Source: Amborella trichopoda (lineage: Eukaryota > Streptophyta > Magnoliopsida > Amborellales > Amborellaceae). From it: DNA of 64,000 bases. Both the position numbers and the translations under genes were made by a program. The stretch lies in assembly GCF_000471905.2 (NCBI RefSeq), contig NW_006499436.1, positions 6,251,636 through 6,315,635 on the forward strand, given 5' to 3'. Numbering within the stretch: the first letter of the stretch is position 1; each line of letters starts with the position of its first letter. Below the pieces are notes generated by a model. It was not told where the DNA came from. It ran no database searches and saw nothing but the letters and a program-made list of their open reading frames with translations. This document shows positions 24,160 through 36,440 of the stretch, in pieces.

Positions 24160-24320
24160 ATGCCAAATCTTTTTCTTTTTTTCCTATCTATACATCTCAA
24201 CATCGTGATGATTGATATGTGGGTTTTTCTGCATCAAAACAACCTCTTATAGTTAATTTTTAAACTATACCTTAATTTGATTGCTTAAAGCCTTAGCCTT
24301 ATATCAACTTTTTCTATACT
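24160..24320. mobile_element. MITE-A partial copy, opposite orientation
   Basis: The blocks catctcaacatcgtgatgat, aaaacaacctctt and aatttgattgcttaaagcc match the right half of the copy at 48797-49164. The left half is missing, so two MITE-A copies are fused here. Confidence 0.5.
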
Positions 24321-24339
24321 TATAACGCCATTTTTTTTT

Positions 24340-24530
24340 TTAATATGGAGATCACAATGACTTTTGATAAATATAAGTGCCACAGTATTTGACAAAAGTT
24401 ATTTTGGATTTTGTGCCTAAATAATGACATATTTTTAGCCACTTAATGAAATCTAACAGTCAATGATAATTGTGACCTCCTTATATCAAAAGTAAATGGT
24501 CTCACTATTTATATTTTCAAAAAAAAATTA
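24340..24530. repeat. Small inverted-repeat element, possible MITE
   Basis: The left word ggagatcacaatga and the right word tgataattgtgacctcc are near reverse complements about 120 bp apart. The sequence between is AT-rich without coding potential. A single copy is seen, so the call is weak. Confidence 0.3.
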
Positions 24531-24889
24531 GACCAAACTACGGCAAATGAAAATCAATTCATGCCTTTTTTATTTTTATTTCCATTTTTATTTTATATTT
24601 AAAGAGGATTTATACTATGTTGCTTCAGGTGCAAAACTTACTTCTACTCCCTCGATTGGAAGGCATGTGAAATTTTGGGAGCTAATTTAGAATTACTGGA
24701 TAATTATACTAAACTTTTTTTGAAATTTTAGTTTTTTTAGATCTCACCGTCTAAAAATTGAATGGTCTCTATCCAATCCCATACATTATTTTTTTAAGTG
24801 TATGTGAGGGTACACTTAAGAAAAAATTTTATTTAGGTTAATCTATGAGTTAAAGAGATTGCATCCCTAAAATTTAGAAAGTAAAAGTT

Positions 24890-25101
24890 TATATGAGGAT
24901 GCAACCTTAAATGTAAAAGTAAAGTTGCATTCATCTATACCATCTATTTTGTTTGAATGGTGTAGATTTGATGTTGTTTTAAAAGATGTGCCACCTTTTG
25001 ATACTACTTTAAAAAGCATATCAAATCTACATTGTCCAACTAAAATGAACAATGTAAAACACCGCAACCTTATTTTCTATGATTGAGGTTGTAGCCTTAT
25101 A
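24890..25101. mobile_element. MITE-A-related foldback element
   Basis: Ends tatatgaggatgcaacctta and the reverse complement of the right end tataaggctacaacctcaat resemble MITE-A termini, but the interior is different and mostly palindromic: gtgtagatttgatgtt is mirrored by catatcaaatctacat. It is probably a shortened, foldback derivative of the family. Confidence 0.5.
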
Positions 25102-25223
25102 CAAACTGCATCCAATTTAAAATAATAAAATGAACTTTAGGTAGGGTTTTACCTGAGAGAGAATGAAAATTCTACTCCCATAGAAGTACAATACTTTTTG
25201 GCATTATATAAAGGAGAAAATTT

Positions 25224-25515
25224 ATATAAGGTTGATGCTTTAAATGTAGAACTAAGGTGCTCTAAAATCCTTTAAAAAAGGTTGTTTTGATGTTGGAAAA
25301 ATATCTAATTGATCATATTGATATTGATATATATCAATATGGAAAAAAAAGATTTTTAAGTCTTAAAAATAGTACATCTCGCAACACATTGTTTGGACCA
25401 TCTATTTTCAAAATTTTCATACGGCTGTAGATCTACTTGATTTGAACCATTTTTGAAGTTTAAAGTTTTATAATAGAGGTAAAAATAGATTGTTGCATCA
25501 TCCTAAGAATTTTCA
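25224..25515. mobile_element. MITE-A copy, right end missing
   Basis: It starts tatataaggttgatgcttta, then aaggttgttttgatgt, gatttttaagtcttaaaaat, tagatctacttgattt and a aaaaatagatt block match copies at 46280 and 47182. Similarity stops near 25515 before any right terminal repeat. Confidence 0.6.
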
Positions 25516-25519
25516 AAAA

Positions 25520-27370
25520 AAAAAGTAGTGAAAAAATAGATTTAAAAAAAAAGGAAAGTATGCTTTAAGGATAGACGGCCCTAAAAAACAGTGTCGAATG
25601 TTGCATAAACTATTTGTCGAATATGACTATTCAGTCGAATTAGGTGGTCATGAAACTCAGTGTCATGTGCTTTCGCCGATGGGAAATTGTAATGCACTAC
25701 GCAATAATCATAAGGCAAATGCTTAGAAATGTAATATTACAAATTTTTGAACAATCCCAGTGTTATGAAAACATACAAGGAGATCGAAATCACACGATTC
25801 GACTCGAAAATAATACCCAACTGAACCAGATCCCTGAGTACATCAGGAGCTGGTTGGGTTTGGAAATGAATCGCCTGTAGTGAACTGGCAATTCATTGTA
25901 GTAGGAACATACGATTCCCTGAATTATTCGTTCTAGGATTTTTTAGAGAAAACTTTATCCTCTTTTTTTCAGCCGTTTTGAGCTTTTTCCATACCAGTAA
26001 TTGACTCAAATTATTGTTCAGATACTATAAGAACCCTTGTCGATGGAGAACTTTCATTCTCAAGATCATTAAATTTTGGACCTGGTTTCTATGCAATGGA
26101 TATTTTTGTTTAATTTTTAAGGACATGTGATCTCTAACATGGAGATCATGAATATGAAAAAATAAATAAATTTTAAAGGCTAGAAATAATAATTCTAGTA
26201 AGAAAAGATTTGGACTGTTAGCTTCTATTGTTTTTAGATGGAACACCTACTTGCATCCATCTTTAAGATGGATGCTTTTCGCTTTTTAAACCGCATATGT
26301 AGTCATGTGGTCCAGCTCGCATGAGACAATTTTCCTTAAATTTTCTGTGTGATTTTTTTTTCTTGAAGCTTTTGAGGAATCAGCCAAACCTCAAATATCT
26401 CCATTTTTTATGCAATTTCATTGAAATTTTGTTCTAAATGATCACTGTAGAGCCTTCTCCAAGATCAAAGCTTTGGTTTGTTTGAAAAAATAACATATTT
26501 ACATGTATCTAGCTTGGAAGCGTTCAGGCTTTGTGGCATATTTGTTCCTAAAATCCGTTAAAAACTATAAGAAATCCCAAAACCATAGCAATCCATCTCC
26601 TTAGAAATAATTAGGGAAACCCACATGTAGAAAACCTAAGCCTTCTTCACACCCTAGAATCACCAAATCTAAGGAAATCAACCCAAAATCCAGATAATGC
26701 AGCAGCCAAAGGCATTAAGAAGAGGAGATGGTGGCACAAAAGTAGGCTAATCCAAGCTCGAAACTCCAAGTTTCCGATTCTCAAGATAAGTAATGTCTCT
26801 TTATTTTCTTTTAAATCATTATTTCCTTAATTTTTAGATTATATTTTTTAATTTTTTGTTTACTTTTACTCTTTAAAAAATTAGTTAGATTTTAAAAGCT
26901 TTTTAAGGTCTAGTAAACGGATTCTAAAGCTAGCGCTGCTGGTAGATGTAAAGGAAGACTGAATCTGCAAGATATGTGTTGCTTCTAAATCTATAATTTG
27001 AGCAACCCCCCCTCTCTCTATTGATTCAAAATTTAACTCTTTGGTAAGAAATTTGAGTTGATCTTGCTCAAAGATCAATCCAAATTCCTGCGTAAACATG
27101 ACCATAGAGAAAAGGTGGAACACTCAATTAGGCCACTCGATTCAAGAAAATGCTTATTTATATGCTTAAAATGTCAATTATTAAATAGTTTCGTCAATGT
27201 GAATTTAAATGGTATATCCGTCTTTATTGTCCAGGTTTCTACTTCAACCCCGAATATTTCTATTTGACCCATGTTATTACCAACAAAATTTTGGAAGAGG
27301 TGAGAAATACTGGAGGGAAGCCATAAAAGCCAAATAGCAACATTAAGGGAGGTAAGAGCTAATCTTTGAT
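25520..27370. other. AT-rich intergenic sequence
   Basis: Nothing supported. Several short open frames (25644, 26025 and 26881) have no recognisable motif. A c-rich ccccccctctctct tract lies at 27006-27019. Confidence 0.4.
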
Positions 27371-27379
27371 GCATGAATT

Positions 27380-27790
27380 AAAATGTCTAATGCATTTCAC
27401 CATCATCATTTTAGCCTTTTCTCAATTAATTGGGGTCGGCTACATGAATTTTGGTTCTCTATTCTGCTCTATTAAAAGTCATATCCTCAGTGAGGCCATA
27501 AATCCTCATATAATTTCGGACTATTTCCAACCACATATTTTTGGGTCTACCCCTTACCCTTATCAATCCTTCTACTTAAACTAACTTGTAGCTCCTAACA
27601 GGTATTGTATTTGGTCAGTGCCATACATGGCCAGCCCAACTAAATCTACTCTCTCTCATTTTATCATTTATTGATGTCACACCTAAATTCTCTCGAAGAG
27701 ATACATTTCGAATTCTATCCCTTCTTGTCTTGTCACTCATCCGTCTCAACATCCTCATCTTCGCTACACTACTTCTATGGGTATATTGTG
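27380..27790 (-). mobile_element. RTE-type LINE 3' fragment
   Basis: Minus-strand translation gives, with one stop between, KMRMLRRMSDKTRRDRIRN, then SLRENLGVTSINDKMRES, then a GHV segment, then VEGLIRVRGRPKNMWLEIVR, then a TEDMTFNRAE and HVADPN end. This is the familiar C-terminal tail of plant RTE-like LINE reverse transcriptases. Only the 3' part is present, as usual for 5'-truncated insertions. A related fragment lies at 33836-34045. Confidence 0.7.
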
Positions 27791-28240
27791 CATTTATGAT
27801 GTTTAATCAAAGCAGTCAAACACAACATTTTTACTAGCTTTTTATGGATAGGGATGCAGGAGGTTTATTCACAACTAGACTTGCTAAGACTTCTCACAGT
27901 TTGATGGATTCAGGTTATCTCTCATCTAATTACATTTTCTTTCACGTCATCCACCGCATAAAATATTTTAGCTCTTTTCTTACAAAGCCCTTTGCATCTC
28001 ATTTAAGCTGAATGATGGGAGTGTTATAATTGGGACGCACCTCACTTGAGATGGATCGTTATCAAACTTCCCTCTTAAAAATATTTAGTGATTGGATGTG
28101 AGCAAAAGTAGAGTATCTTTCAATGGATGCATACGCCTAAGAGGAATCTACTGACGTTGCAAAGGCTTCATAAGCTTGTTTATAGTCACCACAATTTGAA
28201 ACTTTGGGGTTGATAGATAAGGAGAAGCATTGAGAACTTG

Positions 28241-28328
28241 ATCAACCTAGATGTAATATTTGTTGCAAATATAAGCTCCATATGATTAACCTAGATGTAA
28301 TATTTGTTGCAAATATAAGCTCCATATG
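28241..28328. repeat. Perfect-period 44-bp direct duplication
   Basis: The unit starting atcaacctagatgtaatatt at 28241 is repeated at 28285 with one mismatch over 44 bp, so the duplication is recent compared with the decayed sequence around it. Confidence 0.85.
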
Positions 28329-28443
28329 TGAGCCTCAGGCTCATCAACTTCCTGTTTAGAAATGCCTTGTTCCTAGTGGTATTTCTCTCATATAAGTCTT
28401 GTAACTTGTACCGTGGCAACTTAATGGATGTTTAACTCGACAG

Positions 28444-28624
28444 GATGAACGCATATAGCAACCTGCAAACATCAATAGCAACCGCACAAGACATTTGTAT
28501 ACTAAAATTGCATAAAATTGTATCTTGTGTTTGTAGAGTGCATGTACCTACCTTCTTTTATGCATAAATCGCTCCGATTGTAACATCAACTGATTATGAA
28601 AACCATAATCAATTTTTTTTTATA
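28444..28624 (+). repeat. 5' LTR and adjoining primer site of copia element 1
   Basis: It pairs with 36261-36440. The primer-binding site ggtatcagagcc at 28626-28637 follows immediately and is complementary to the plant initiator-methionine tRNA 3' end. Confidence 0.65.
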
Positions 28625-30957
28625 CGGTATCAGAGCCTAACCTATCATATCTATGAGCCAGGAACCCCTCTGTAAAACAACCCATTTTGAAAACCACTTT
28701 GCAATACCACACTTTTGAAAACAAAAAACAAAACAAAAAAATAGATCTCAAACATCCACCAAAAAATATCACCTTTAAGCGGCCATCAGAAACCAATAAA
28801 TGCCACAAATCTGATTTTGTCACTTTTTCAATGGGCTACAAAGGATCTGTTGTCCATATTCGAGGCATGTTTGGACATCTCCATCTCATCTAAACTACTC
28901 AGTCGACTTTCACATCCAAATCGGTATGTCTCTCTGGCTTGGGTCTATCTGCACTGCTTTGTTTTTGTTTTTTGTTATTCTTTCTAGTCATTCTCTCTCC
29001 TATTTTCCTATAGTCTGAGCCACTCTCTCTCCTATTTTCCTATAGTTTGAGCCACTCTCTCCTATTTTTCTTCATCCCCTAATTATAGTCGTGGCCCAAT
29101 CACAAATTATCTCTCTACAATAATATCTCAATTCCATTGTTCAACTTGTTGTTTATATTTTCTAGCTTCTTTGTAACAATTTTTGGCATGCTTTTTCCAT
29201 TTTTCAGGCCAAGATTCCTCTCTTCGTGACCTAATTCTCCATTTGTTAATTTGTTTCCCAGCATATCTTTTTCCTGGTGTGTTTTCACATTTTCTTGTCC
29301 ATTGTTTCCAATTCTCTAGGGAAGTTTATTCTCTATGTCTAGATGCTTCCTTCCCTTTACACCTTTTACATTATCTTCAGGTAAAAGTTCCAATATCTTC
29401 ATGTACGAGCCAGTGGAGCTTTTATTAATGAAATGCCTTTTTATAAAACTTTGACATATCGCCTTCTCTTTTTGCAAATGACAAGCTACCCTTTTAAAAT
29501 AAGTGACAGATAATTTTCTATAGAATTTTGACAGACCATTTTATGCTACATTTTTGTGTGCAAAGGGCCATTTTTATAAAAAGTAATAGACCATTTTTCC
29601 TAGTTATTTAAAAATAAATAAAAAATATTTATCCTTTCAACTGGTTACTATAAAATTAAATAGAAACAAACTACACCTTATGGGTGCCCTTTATAAGAAA
29701 TGTCATACATGGAAAAGGGTCCTTGGGATACATCGATGGAACTAAAAAGAAACCTAATGATTTGAAAAAGATAGAAGAGTGGGAAATAAATAATGATGAA
29801 ATTATGGCATGGCAACTGGAGTAATCAAAGAGTAATATAGGGATCAATCTAATCAACTTCGAAACCCCCAAGAAGCATGGATCTTTTTTAAGGAAATTCC
29901 TCATTAGACTAAGTAAGCACTAAAATATCAATTAGTACAAGAACTTTGCTCACTCAGGCAAGGAGAACAATCCATCTAGAATTTCTATTATCTATAATGA
30001 TGCTCTGGGATACTCTAGCACTCATGGATCCTGTTATTAAAGATGGTCCTAGTGCAAAAATTGTTGCAAAGTCATGAAATGAATTTTAGGTTATTGAATT
30101 TTAATAGCACTTAGTTCTAGAATTTAGAAGGGCTAGAAATGCCTTATTACACTGAAGCTCTCTCCCTACTCTAACTCAAGCCCTCTCAGAGTTATTACAG
30201 AAGAAACAAAATTAACTCCCTTACATAACTTTTAAGGAAGGAATAATCTTTACTGTAACTCACCCTAAAAAATTGGATGAGTGTAAACAACAAAAGTATA
30301 ATTCCTCCTATGTCCCTAAAAATAATACATCATCAGTCTAATGCACTTACTGCAATGAGCTTGGATAAATAAAGTTCACATACCCAAAGAAGAAGAAACT
30401 CACCCTTGCTACTGCTGAGGATATATCGCAATCATTAAAAAGTTGCATCTTCCAACTTGAGCTGCACATCACATTGCTTGTACTGCTCCATCTATGGTGA
30501 CACTTACATTGGAATACTTCCAGCCTATCTTTTCACAATCTCGGCTGACTTTTAAACCCACCACATCCTTCTCAGCTAACTCCACTTCAACTTCTCGGTT
30601 TATCAACTTAGGAGTCTCTTGCCATATAATAGCTAATAAGTATTATCCTGGATAACTATAAGTATTTTTCTAATACTATTTCTACTATTGATGGAGCCAA
30701 TGACGTTTTCAAAAATTAGCTTTACATCCCTTAATATTTATATACACCCCATTTTGAAAACTGGAAAATTCAATGGTTATCTAAACCTTAGACAGCCTTA
30801 GGACCACAATATCCCAGTAAACCCTCAGACCATAGACTACCATAGTCTATACCACTTGCCAGAATCTTGTAGACCCATTGTTTTTTAAATAAAATTAAGT
30901 AAAAAGAGCAAAACCACATATTTTTACTTGATTTTTGGTACGCAGTATCGTATAAAC

Positions 30958-31952
30958 CAATGGTTTAAAAAACGGATCGGTGACCCGAATCGGGCTTCCA
31001 AAAAACCGATCCGGATCGGCGAATCGGAGATCCGGATCGGGAATCGGGTGAATCGGTCATAATAAAGCTTAAAAAAAATTCGAAAAAAGTATTAAAATTC
31101 ATTATAAATATTGTTTTTTAGGAATTCAATAAAAAATGAGGGTACTCCATTAAAAATTTTCATGTTTTTGAATGAATATGCGAATATTGATATGTTCTTT
31201 CCCTGCATGAACAGCCATTCAGCATTTAATTTACAGTATTTCGTGCTCATCCCTACACTGTTGCTGTTGGGACTCGATATGTGAATAATATGGCTGGGAT
31301 AGGGTGGCCTCAAAATCATCATCTCTCTCGTTTTCTCTTTGAATAATATGGATTAAAAAAAAAAAANNNNNNNNNNNNNNNNNNNNNNNNNNNNNNNNNN
31401 NNNNNNNNNNNNNNNNNNNNNNNNNNNNNNNNNNNNNNNNNNNNNNNNNNNNNNNNNNNNNNNNNNNNNNNNNNNNNNNNNNNNNNNNNNNNNNNNNNNN
31501 NNNNNNNNNNNNNNNNNNNNNNNNNNNNNNNNNNNNNNNNNNNNNNNNNNNNNNNNNNNNNNNNNNNNNNNNNNNNNNNNNNNNNNNNNNNNNNNNNNNN
31601 NNNNNNNNNNNNNNNNNNNNNNNNNNNNNNNNNNNNNNNNNNNNNNNNNNNNNNNNNNNNNNNNNNNNNNNNNNNNNNNNNNNNNNNNNNNNNNNNNNNN
31701 NNNNNNNNNNNNNNNNNNNNNNNNNNNNNNNNNNNNNNNNNNNNNNNNNNNNNNNNNNNNNNNNNNNNNNNNNNNNNNNNNNNNNNNNNNNNNNNNNNNN
31801 NNNNNNNNNNNNNNNNNNNNNNNNNNNNNNNNNNNNNNNNNNNNNNNNNNNNNNNNNNNNNNNNNNNNNNNNNNNNGCTATCCGGTCCCTTTTCACGATT
31901 TTCGAGTCGAACCGGGCGAGTCCGGTTCTACTCGGCTTTTTTTAAAATGCTG
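30958..31952. mobile_element. hAT-like non-autonomous element with 8-bp target duplication
   Basis: The 8-bp sequence gtataaac occurs exactly on both sides (30950-30957 and 31953-31960). The element starts CAATGGTTTAAAAAACGG and its other end, reversed, starts CAGCATTTTAAAAAAAGCCG. Both start with CA and share TTTAAAAAA, as hAT ends do. Subterminal CGGATCGG-like words cluster at the left end (30976-31055) and ccggt/gagtcg words at the right. The middle holds an assembly gap (31367-31876), so true length and any transposase are unknown. Confidence 0.7.
31367..31876. other. Assembly gap (510 N)
   Basis: A run of N inside the hAT-like element. An open frame reported across it has no meaning. 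The real length of the missing sequence may differ from 510. Confidence 0.95.
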
Positions 31953-31960
31953 GTATAAAC

Positions 31961-32470
31961 CTTTGGATCACCCCAGAATCAGAATTTATCGATTCTAGGC
32001 ATATTTGGTCTGGGCAACATACACTAGACTAGCCCAAATCACGAGCTTTTTGATAGGTGATATCTCAAAAGACTTTAGATTACCTTGGAATAGAAATCTG
32101 TTGATCTGGGGCATATTTGGTCTGGGCGACACTAGGAAACTAGGAGACACTAGGGGTGTCACCCAACCAAAAACTATCCAGAATAACGTGATTTTTTATA
32201 GGTGATATCTCAAAAGCCTTTGGATCACCCCGAAATCATAATCTGCCGATTCTGGGTAGATTTGGTTTGGGTTACACACCTACTGTCGCCCCACCAAAAC
32301 TGTCCAAAATCGCATGATTTTTGGCACATGATATCTCAAAAGCCTCTGGAACACCCCGGAATAGGAATTTGCCGATTATGGGCAGATTTAGTATAGGCGA
32401 CCACCTAGTATCGCCCAATCAAAACTGTTCAGAATTGTGTAACTTTAACCCAGCTTATCTCTTGGATCAT
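31961..32470. repeat. Tandem array, four units of about 112-145 bp
   Basis: Units begin ctttggatcacccc (or variants) near 31961, 32073, 32218 and 32344. Each carries a cgattctgggcagatttgg-like block, a ctgggcgaca block, a tcgccc.accaaaact block and ends with ggtgatatctcaaaagcc. The units differ by 10-25 percent by eye, and the spacing changes come from indels in the middle. It lies inside copia element 1, between gag and pol, with the hAT element inserted exactly at its left edge. Confidence 0.7.
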
Positions 32471-33835
32471 TTTTTGTCAAGTTCTTTGAACCTAAACCAT
32501 TTTGGTCTGAGCAACACTGGTAGGTCGCCCAAGCCTTTGACTACCAAAACGGCAATCCAAGCTAGGAAATCCCCTTGTTTAGGGTCGTTATCCTTTCCAA
32601 CTATTTTTCACCTTTAAAAACTCTTTTTCATGACCCATTTTGGGGTTAGACTCCGAAAAACCTGTATGACAAAAAACTTGAGATTCTGAGACTTGAGAAA
32701 AGACCCTGAGCAAACCCTTAACAAGCCATAGGCTATTAGACCTGCAACCCTTAGATTAAGAAAACCAAGCTAAGGTATGGTTAGTATTGAAGAGAGACAC
32801 AGAGGATCCACAAGAAAAATTACAGCCACGGTCTTGATATGGGCGAGGCCTCAATGCCTCGGGTATGCCGGGCTGACTGGCCTGGCCATGTATTCTTCTT
32901 ACTCACCTTTTTTTTTTATTTTCAGTCTTTTATTTGATTTTGGATCCTTTTATTTGTTTTATTTTAGTATTACGTGCTCTTTGGATCAAAGTTGGCTCTG
33001 CCACTGATATGATAACATATCTGCTCATTTTGAACAAATATGGCCTCATATTAGATTTTGATTGACCCCACTCTCTATCACTTTTTAAAAAAAAAACAAA
33101 TTTGTGGTTTGGATCTGGTCGATCTTCATTCTGAAATCGTTCTGATTTGCATCGTAAACAATATTGACCCTTTGGGTAAATGAAGTGCTTATAATGTCCA
33201 CTATGTTCCCTCTATTGACATGAATTTACTCTCTGTTGGTCAAATTACTCGATCAAATTATAAATATTACTTTTTCTTCAGCTAGTTGCTACGTATAGAA
33301 TTGATAGTCAAGGAAGCTAATTGGTATCAAGCATAAAGTTGAAAATCTATATACTTAAAACTATCTTCATATGCCAACTTCTTATGTTTGCATTGTATCT
33401 ACTGTTGATGACGCATCTTTGTGGCATCAACATCTCGATCTCATTTCTCCTTATTGTTACAATGTTTATTATCTTGTGATGTTGTTGGTACTATTAAAAA
33501 TAAAATTTTTGCTAATGCCAAACATTGTGAAACTTGTAAAATATCATGCTTTTGAAGTAGATGATTATGTACATATTCATGTGTGGGGACCTACACCTAT
33601 TTTATCTAAAGTGGGTAATGACATTTGTAACCTTCATTGAGATCTCACTCATTATGTGTGTATATTCATTATGTATAATCGCACAAAACTTTATAGAATT
33701 TTCAGTAAACTTTATTCTTATATAGAAACCTAACTTTCTGCCAAAATTAAAGCGCTACACTCATATTTAAGACGTGAATATATAGTGGGTTTCTTAAAAA
33801 AAAAATTCTCTTAAAAATTATCATCATAATCATTA

Positions 33836-34045
33836 GCGTTTTTTTAAATATTTGAGGTTGGCTACACGAACTATGTTCTACCATTCTGCTCTATCAAGGG
33901 TCACACCCTCAATGAGGCCATAAGTCCTCATATATTTTCTCACTACTTCCAACCATGACCTTTTAACCTACCGTTTGCCCTTTTTTAGCCCTCCACTTGA
34001 ACTGACTCACACCTCCTAACAATTGTTGTACTGGGTCTACGTTGA
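33836..34045 (-). mobile_element. RTE-type LINE 3' fragment (second copy)
   Basis: It shares ggttggctacacgaa, attctgctctatcaa, caatgaggccataagtcctcat and ctacttccaacca with 27420-27540. It is the same LINE tail on the same strand, nested in copia element 1. Confidence 0.65.
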
Positions 34046-36260
34046 AAAAACATTCAACTTGTCTTCATATTCTATAGTGAAATGGTGTTATAAAATGTAA
34101 AAATCGTCATATATTAGAAACCAAAGGGCATTTCTTTTGTCCACTTTTATCCCCAAAGTTTTTTTAGTAGAAGTTGTTCGTATAATAATTAAACTCATCA
34201 ACACTATGCCATCGTCTGTTTTCTTTGGTTCACTCGCCCACCTCACTATTACCTTCTAAGTGCGTTTGGTTGTACTTATTCTGCATATCACTCTCAACTG
34301 AACGAGACAAGTTGCATCCCAAGACCGTAAATGTTATTTCATGGGATATCTTAATAACTAGAAAGGATATAGATGTTATGACCCTGTGATCAAACGATTT
34401 CAGATATCCAGACATGTTGTGTTTCCTAAGAGTATCTTTTTTTTAAAAAATAAAGATAATAGCTCATCCTCTAACCTTTCTTTTCAAGTCTCATTTTTCT
34501 GATAATGTTCCTCTACTAAACATTTCAAGTTTTTCCTTGAACTCTAAGACTAAGGAGCTCAATCAACTAATGCTAATAGTCCTTATCAGACACCTGCACC
34601 TGCCGATTCTATGCCACTCTTTGCTCTTAGATGCAACACTGATGTCTCTATCCCACCTGTTTATTATGCTGATAATGAAACTTTTTTACCTCAGCACCAA
34701 GTCTTTCTTGCTTTTCTTCATTCTTATTATAAACCCTAAACTTACAAAGAAGATGCAAATCAAGCTAAGTGGGAAACTGGCAATTACATATGAGTTAAGT
34801 GCTCTTGATAATATGGATGCTTGGGATCTTGTCATCTTATCAAAAAGAAAAACAACAGTTGGATTCTAATGGGCATACAATATCAAATCAAAAGTAGATC
34901 GTATCAACAGGTTCATCTGGTGGCAAAAGGTTACAACCAATAATATGGAATGAACTTTGTAAAAGTTTTGCCACAGGAGCTCATATGATCGAGGTTCAGA
35001 CACTAATTTTAATAGCCTCCATCAACAATGGCCCCTCTATAAGCTAGATATTAAAGCTTTTCTCAATGGTGATCTTATTGAGGAAGTACATATGAAATTA
35101 TCTCCTGGAGTTACTGATTCTCAAAATAGGGTTTGTAAACTTCAACAAGACCTATATGGACACAAATAAGTACCATGTACTTGGTTTGAGAAATTTTATA
35201 ATGAAGTCTTCCCTGGTGGATTTTGACAGAGCCATCATGATCTAGCCTTATTTGTATCTGAAACTTCTGCAATGCAATCTCTTTTGTTACAATATATGAA
35301 TGACATAATAATCTCGGGTAATGATGTGGGTACTATTCCTAAGATCCAATTGTAACTCAATCAAGCATTTGAAATGAACGACTTGAGGTTCTTGTGCTAT
35401 TTTTTTAAATTAGAAGTCATGTATTCCCCTCGCTCTATCTGCTTTTGCAGTTTAAATATACCTTAGAAATTGTTTCACAAGCTCGACTAAATGATGATAC
35501 TAAGAGAGTTGCACCTGTATTGAATTGAATATTGAATTTCGAGCTACAAATGGTGAACCTCTCTCTGATGCAACCTTTTATAAATAATTGTCAATAAACT
35601 AATATATCTAATAATTTCATGCCCATATATTTCCTATGCAGTACATGCAGTTAGTCAGTTACTAAGTGCTCCTCGTTTTGTTCATCTAGATGGTATCTTA
35701 TGCATCATCTGTTTTGTCAGGGATACCCTTCATCAAGCTTTATTTTTCTCCTCGTCTTCCATGCTTGAGCTATGAAAAATACATTTACTGAATTTCACAA
35801 GGAATCCAAGTGGTCACAAATATATTATGGAATTTTACATTTTTCTAATGATTCTATTATATCCTGGAATAGCAAGAAACAAAAACATATTGCCCAATCT
35901 ACCATCAAATCATAATACAGAATTGTTGTATGAACTACCACTGAAATTGTTTGGCTATGTTGGGTGCTCACAGACATCAGTGTTATTATTACCACTCCCA
36001 TACCCCTTTATTGGGAAAACAAGAGTGTTATTTATATTTCAAAAAATTCAAAGTTTCATGAAAGCACCAAATATATTGAAGGCTTGTCACTATGTTCATC
36101 AAGAATATTTGATAAGTACAATTTCTTTGCCCTATGTGCCCTCCACCATTCAGGTTGCTCATATTTTCTTTACAAAATCTCATTCTCTACATCAATTTTA
36201 GTTCTTTTCGTTTCCTAACTCTTCGTGATTCCTTTCAAATCACTCGAGTTTGAGGGGGGG

Positions 36261-36440
36261 TGTGAACACATATAGCAACCTGCAAACATATAGAGCAACT
36301 GCACAAGGAATAATCGTATAGAAATTGTATATATCATTTATTGCAACTACTGTTGTACATTGTATGCATATACCTTCTTCTTTGTATAAATCTCATGATT
36401 TATAACATCAATTAATCAATAAAAATCATAGTCAATTCTT
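36261..36440 (+). repeat. 3' LTR of copia element 1
   Basis: It starts TGTGAACACATATAGC right after the polypurine tract and matches 28444-28624. Its final bases (...agtcaattctta) run straight into the left LTR of copia element 2 with no ca end and no target duplication. Confidence 0.65.

Larger units (their letters stand above)
28444..36440 (+). mobile_element. Ty1/copia retrotransposon 1, decayed, with short LTRs
   Basis: The 5' LTR (28444 to about 28624) and the 3' LTR (36261 to about 36440) share the words catatagcaacctgcaaaca, gcacaag, taccttctt and taacatcaa; each is about 180 bp. The tRNA primer site ggtatcagagcc follows the first, and a purine tract (gagttTGAGGGGGGG) precedes the second. 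Between them run broken plus-strand domains in copia order: gag (about 29650-29920, including LGYIDGTKKKP), the pre-integrase LWHQHL (33420), reverse transcriptase (34760-35430: NMDAWDLV, LVAKGYNQ, LDIKAFLNGDL, YMND for YVDD) and RNase H (35850-36010). A hAT element, a tandem array and a LINE fragment interrupt it. It is far too damaged to act. Confidence 0.75.

Noticed and set aside
31231..31896. A 221-residue minus-strand open frame
   Set aside because: Most of it is the N gap; the flanking residues show no motif and lie in a transposon.
28444..36440. Treating the pol fragments at 33.4, 34.8 and 35.9 kb as separate genes
   Set aside because: They lie in copia order on one strand between matching LTRs and are parts of one dead element.
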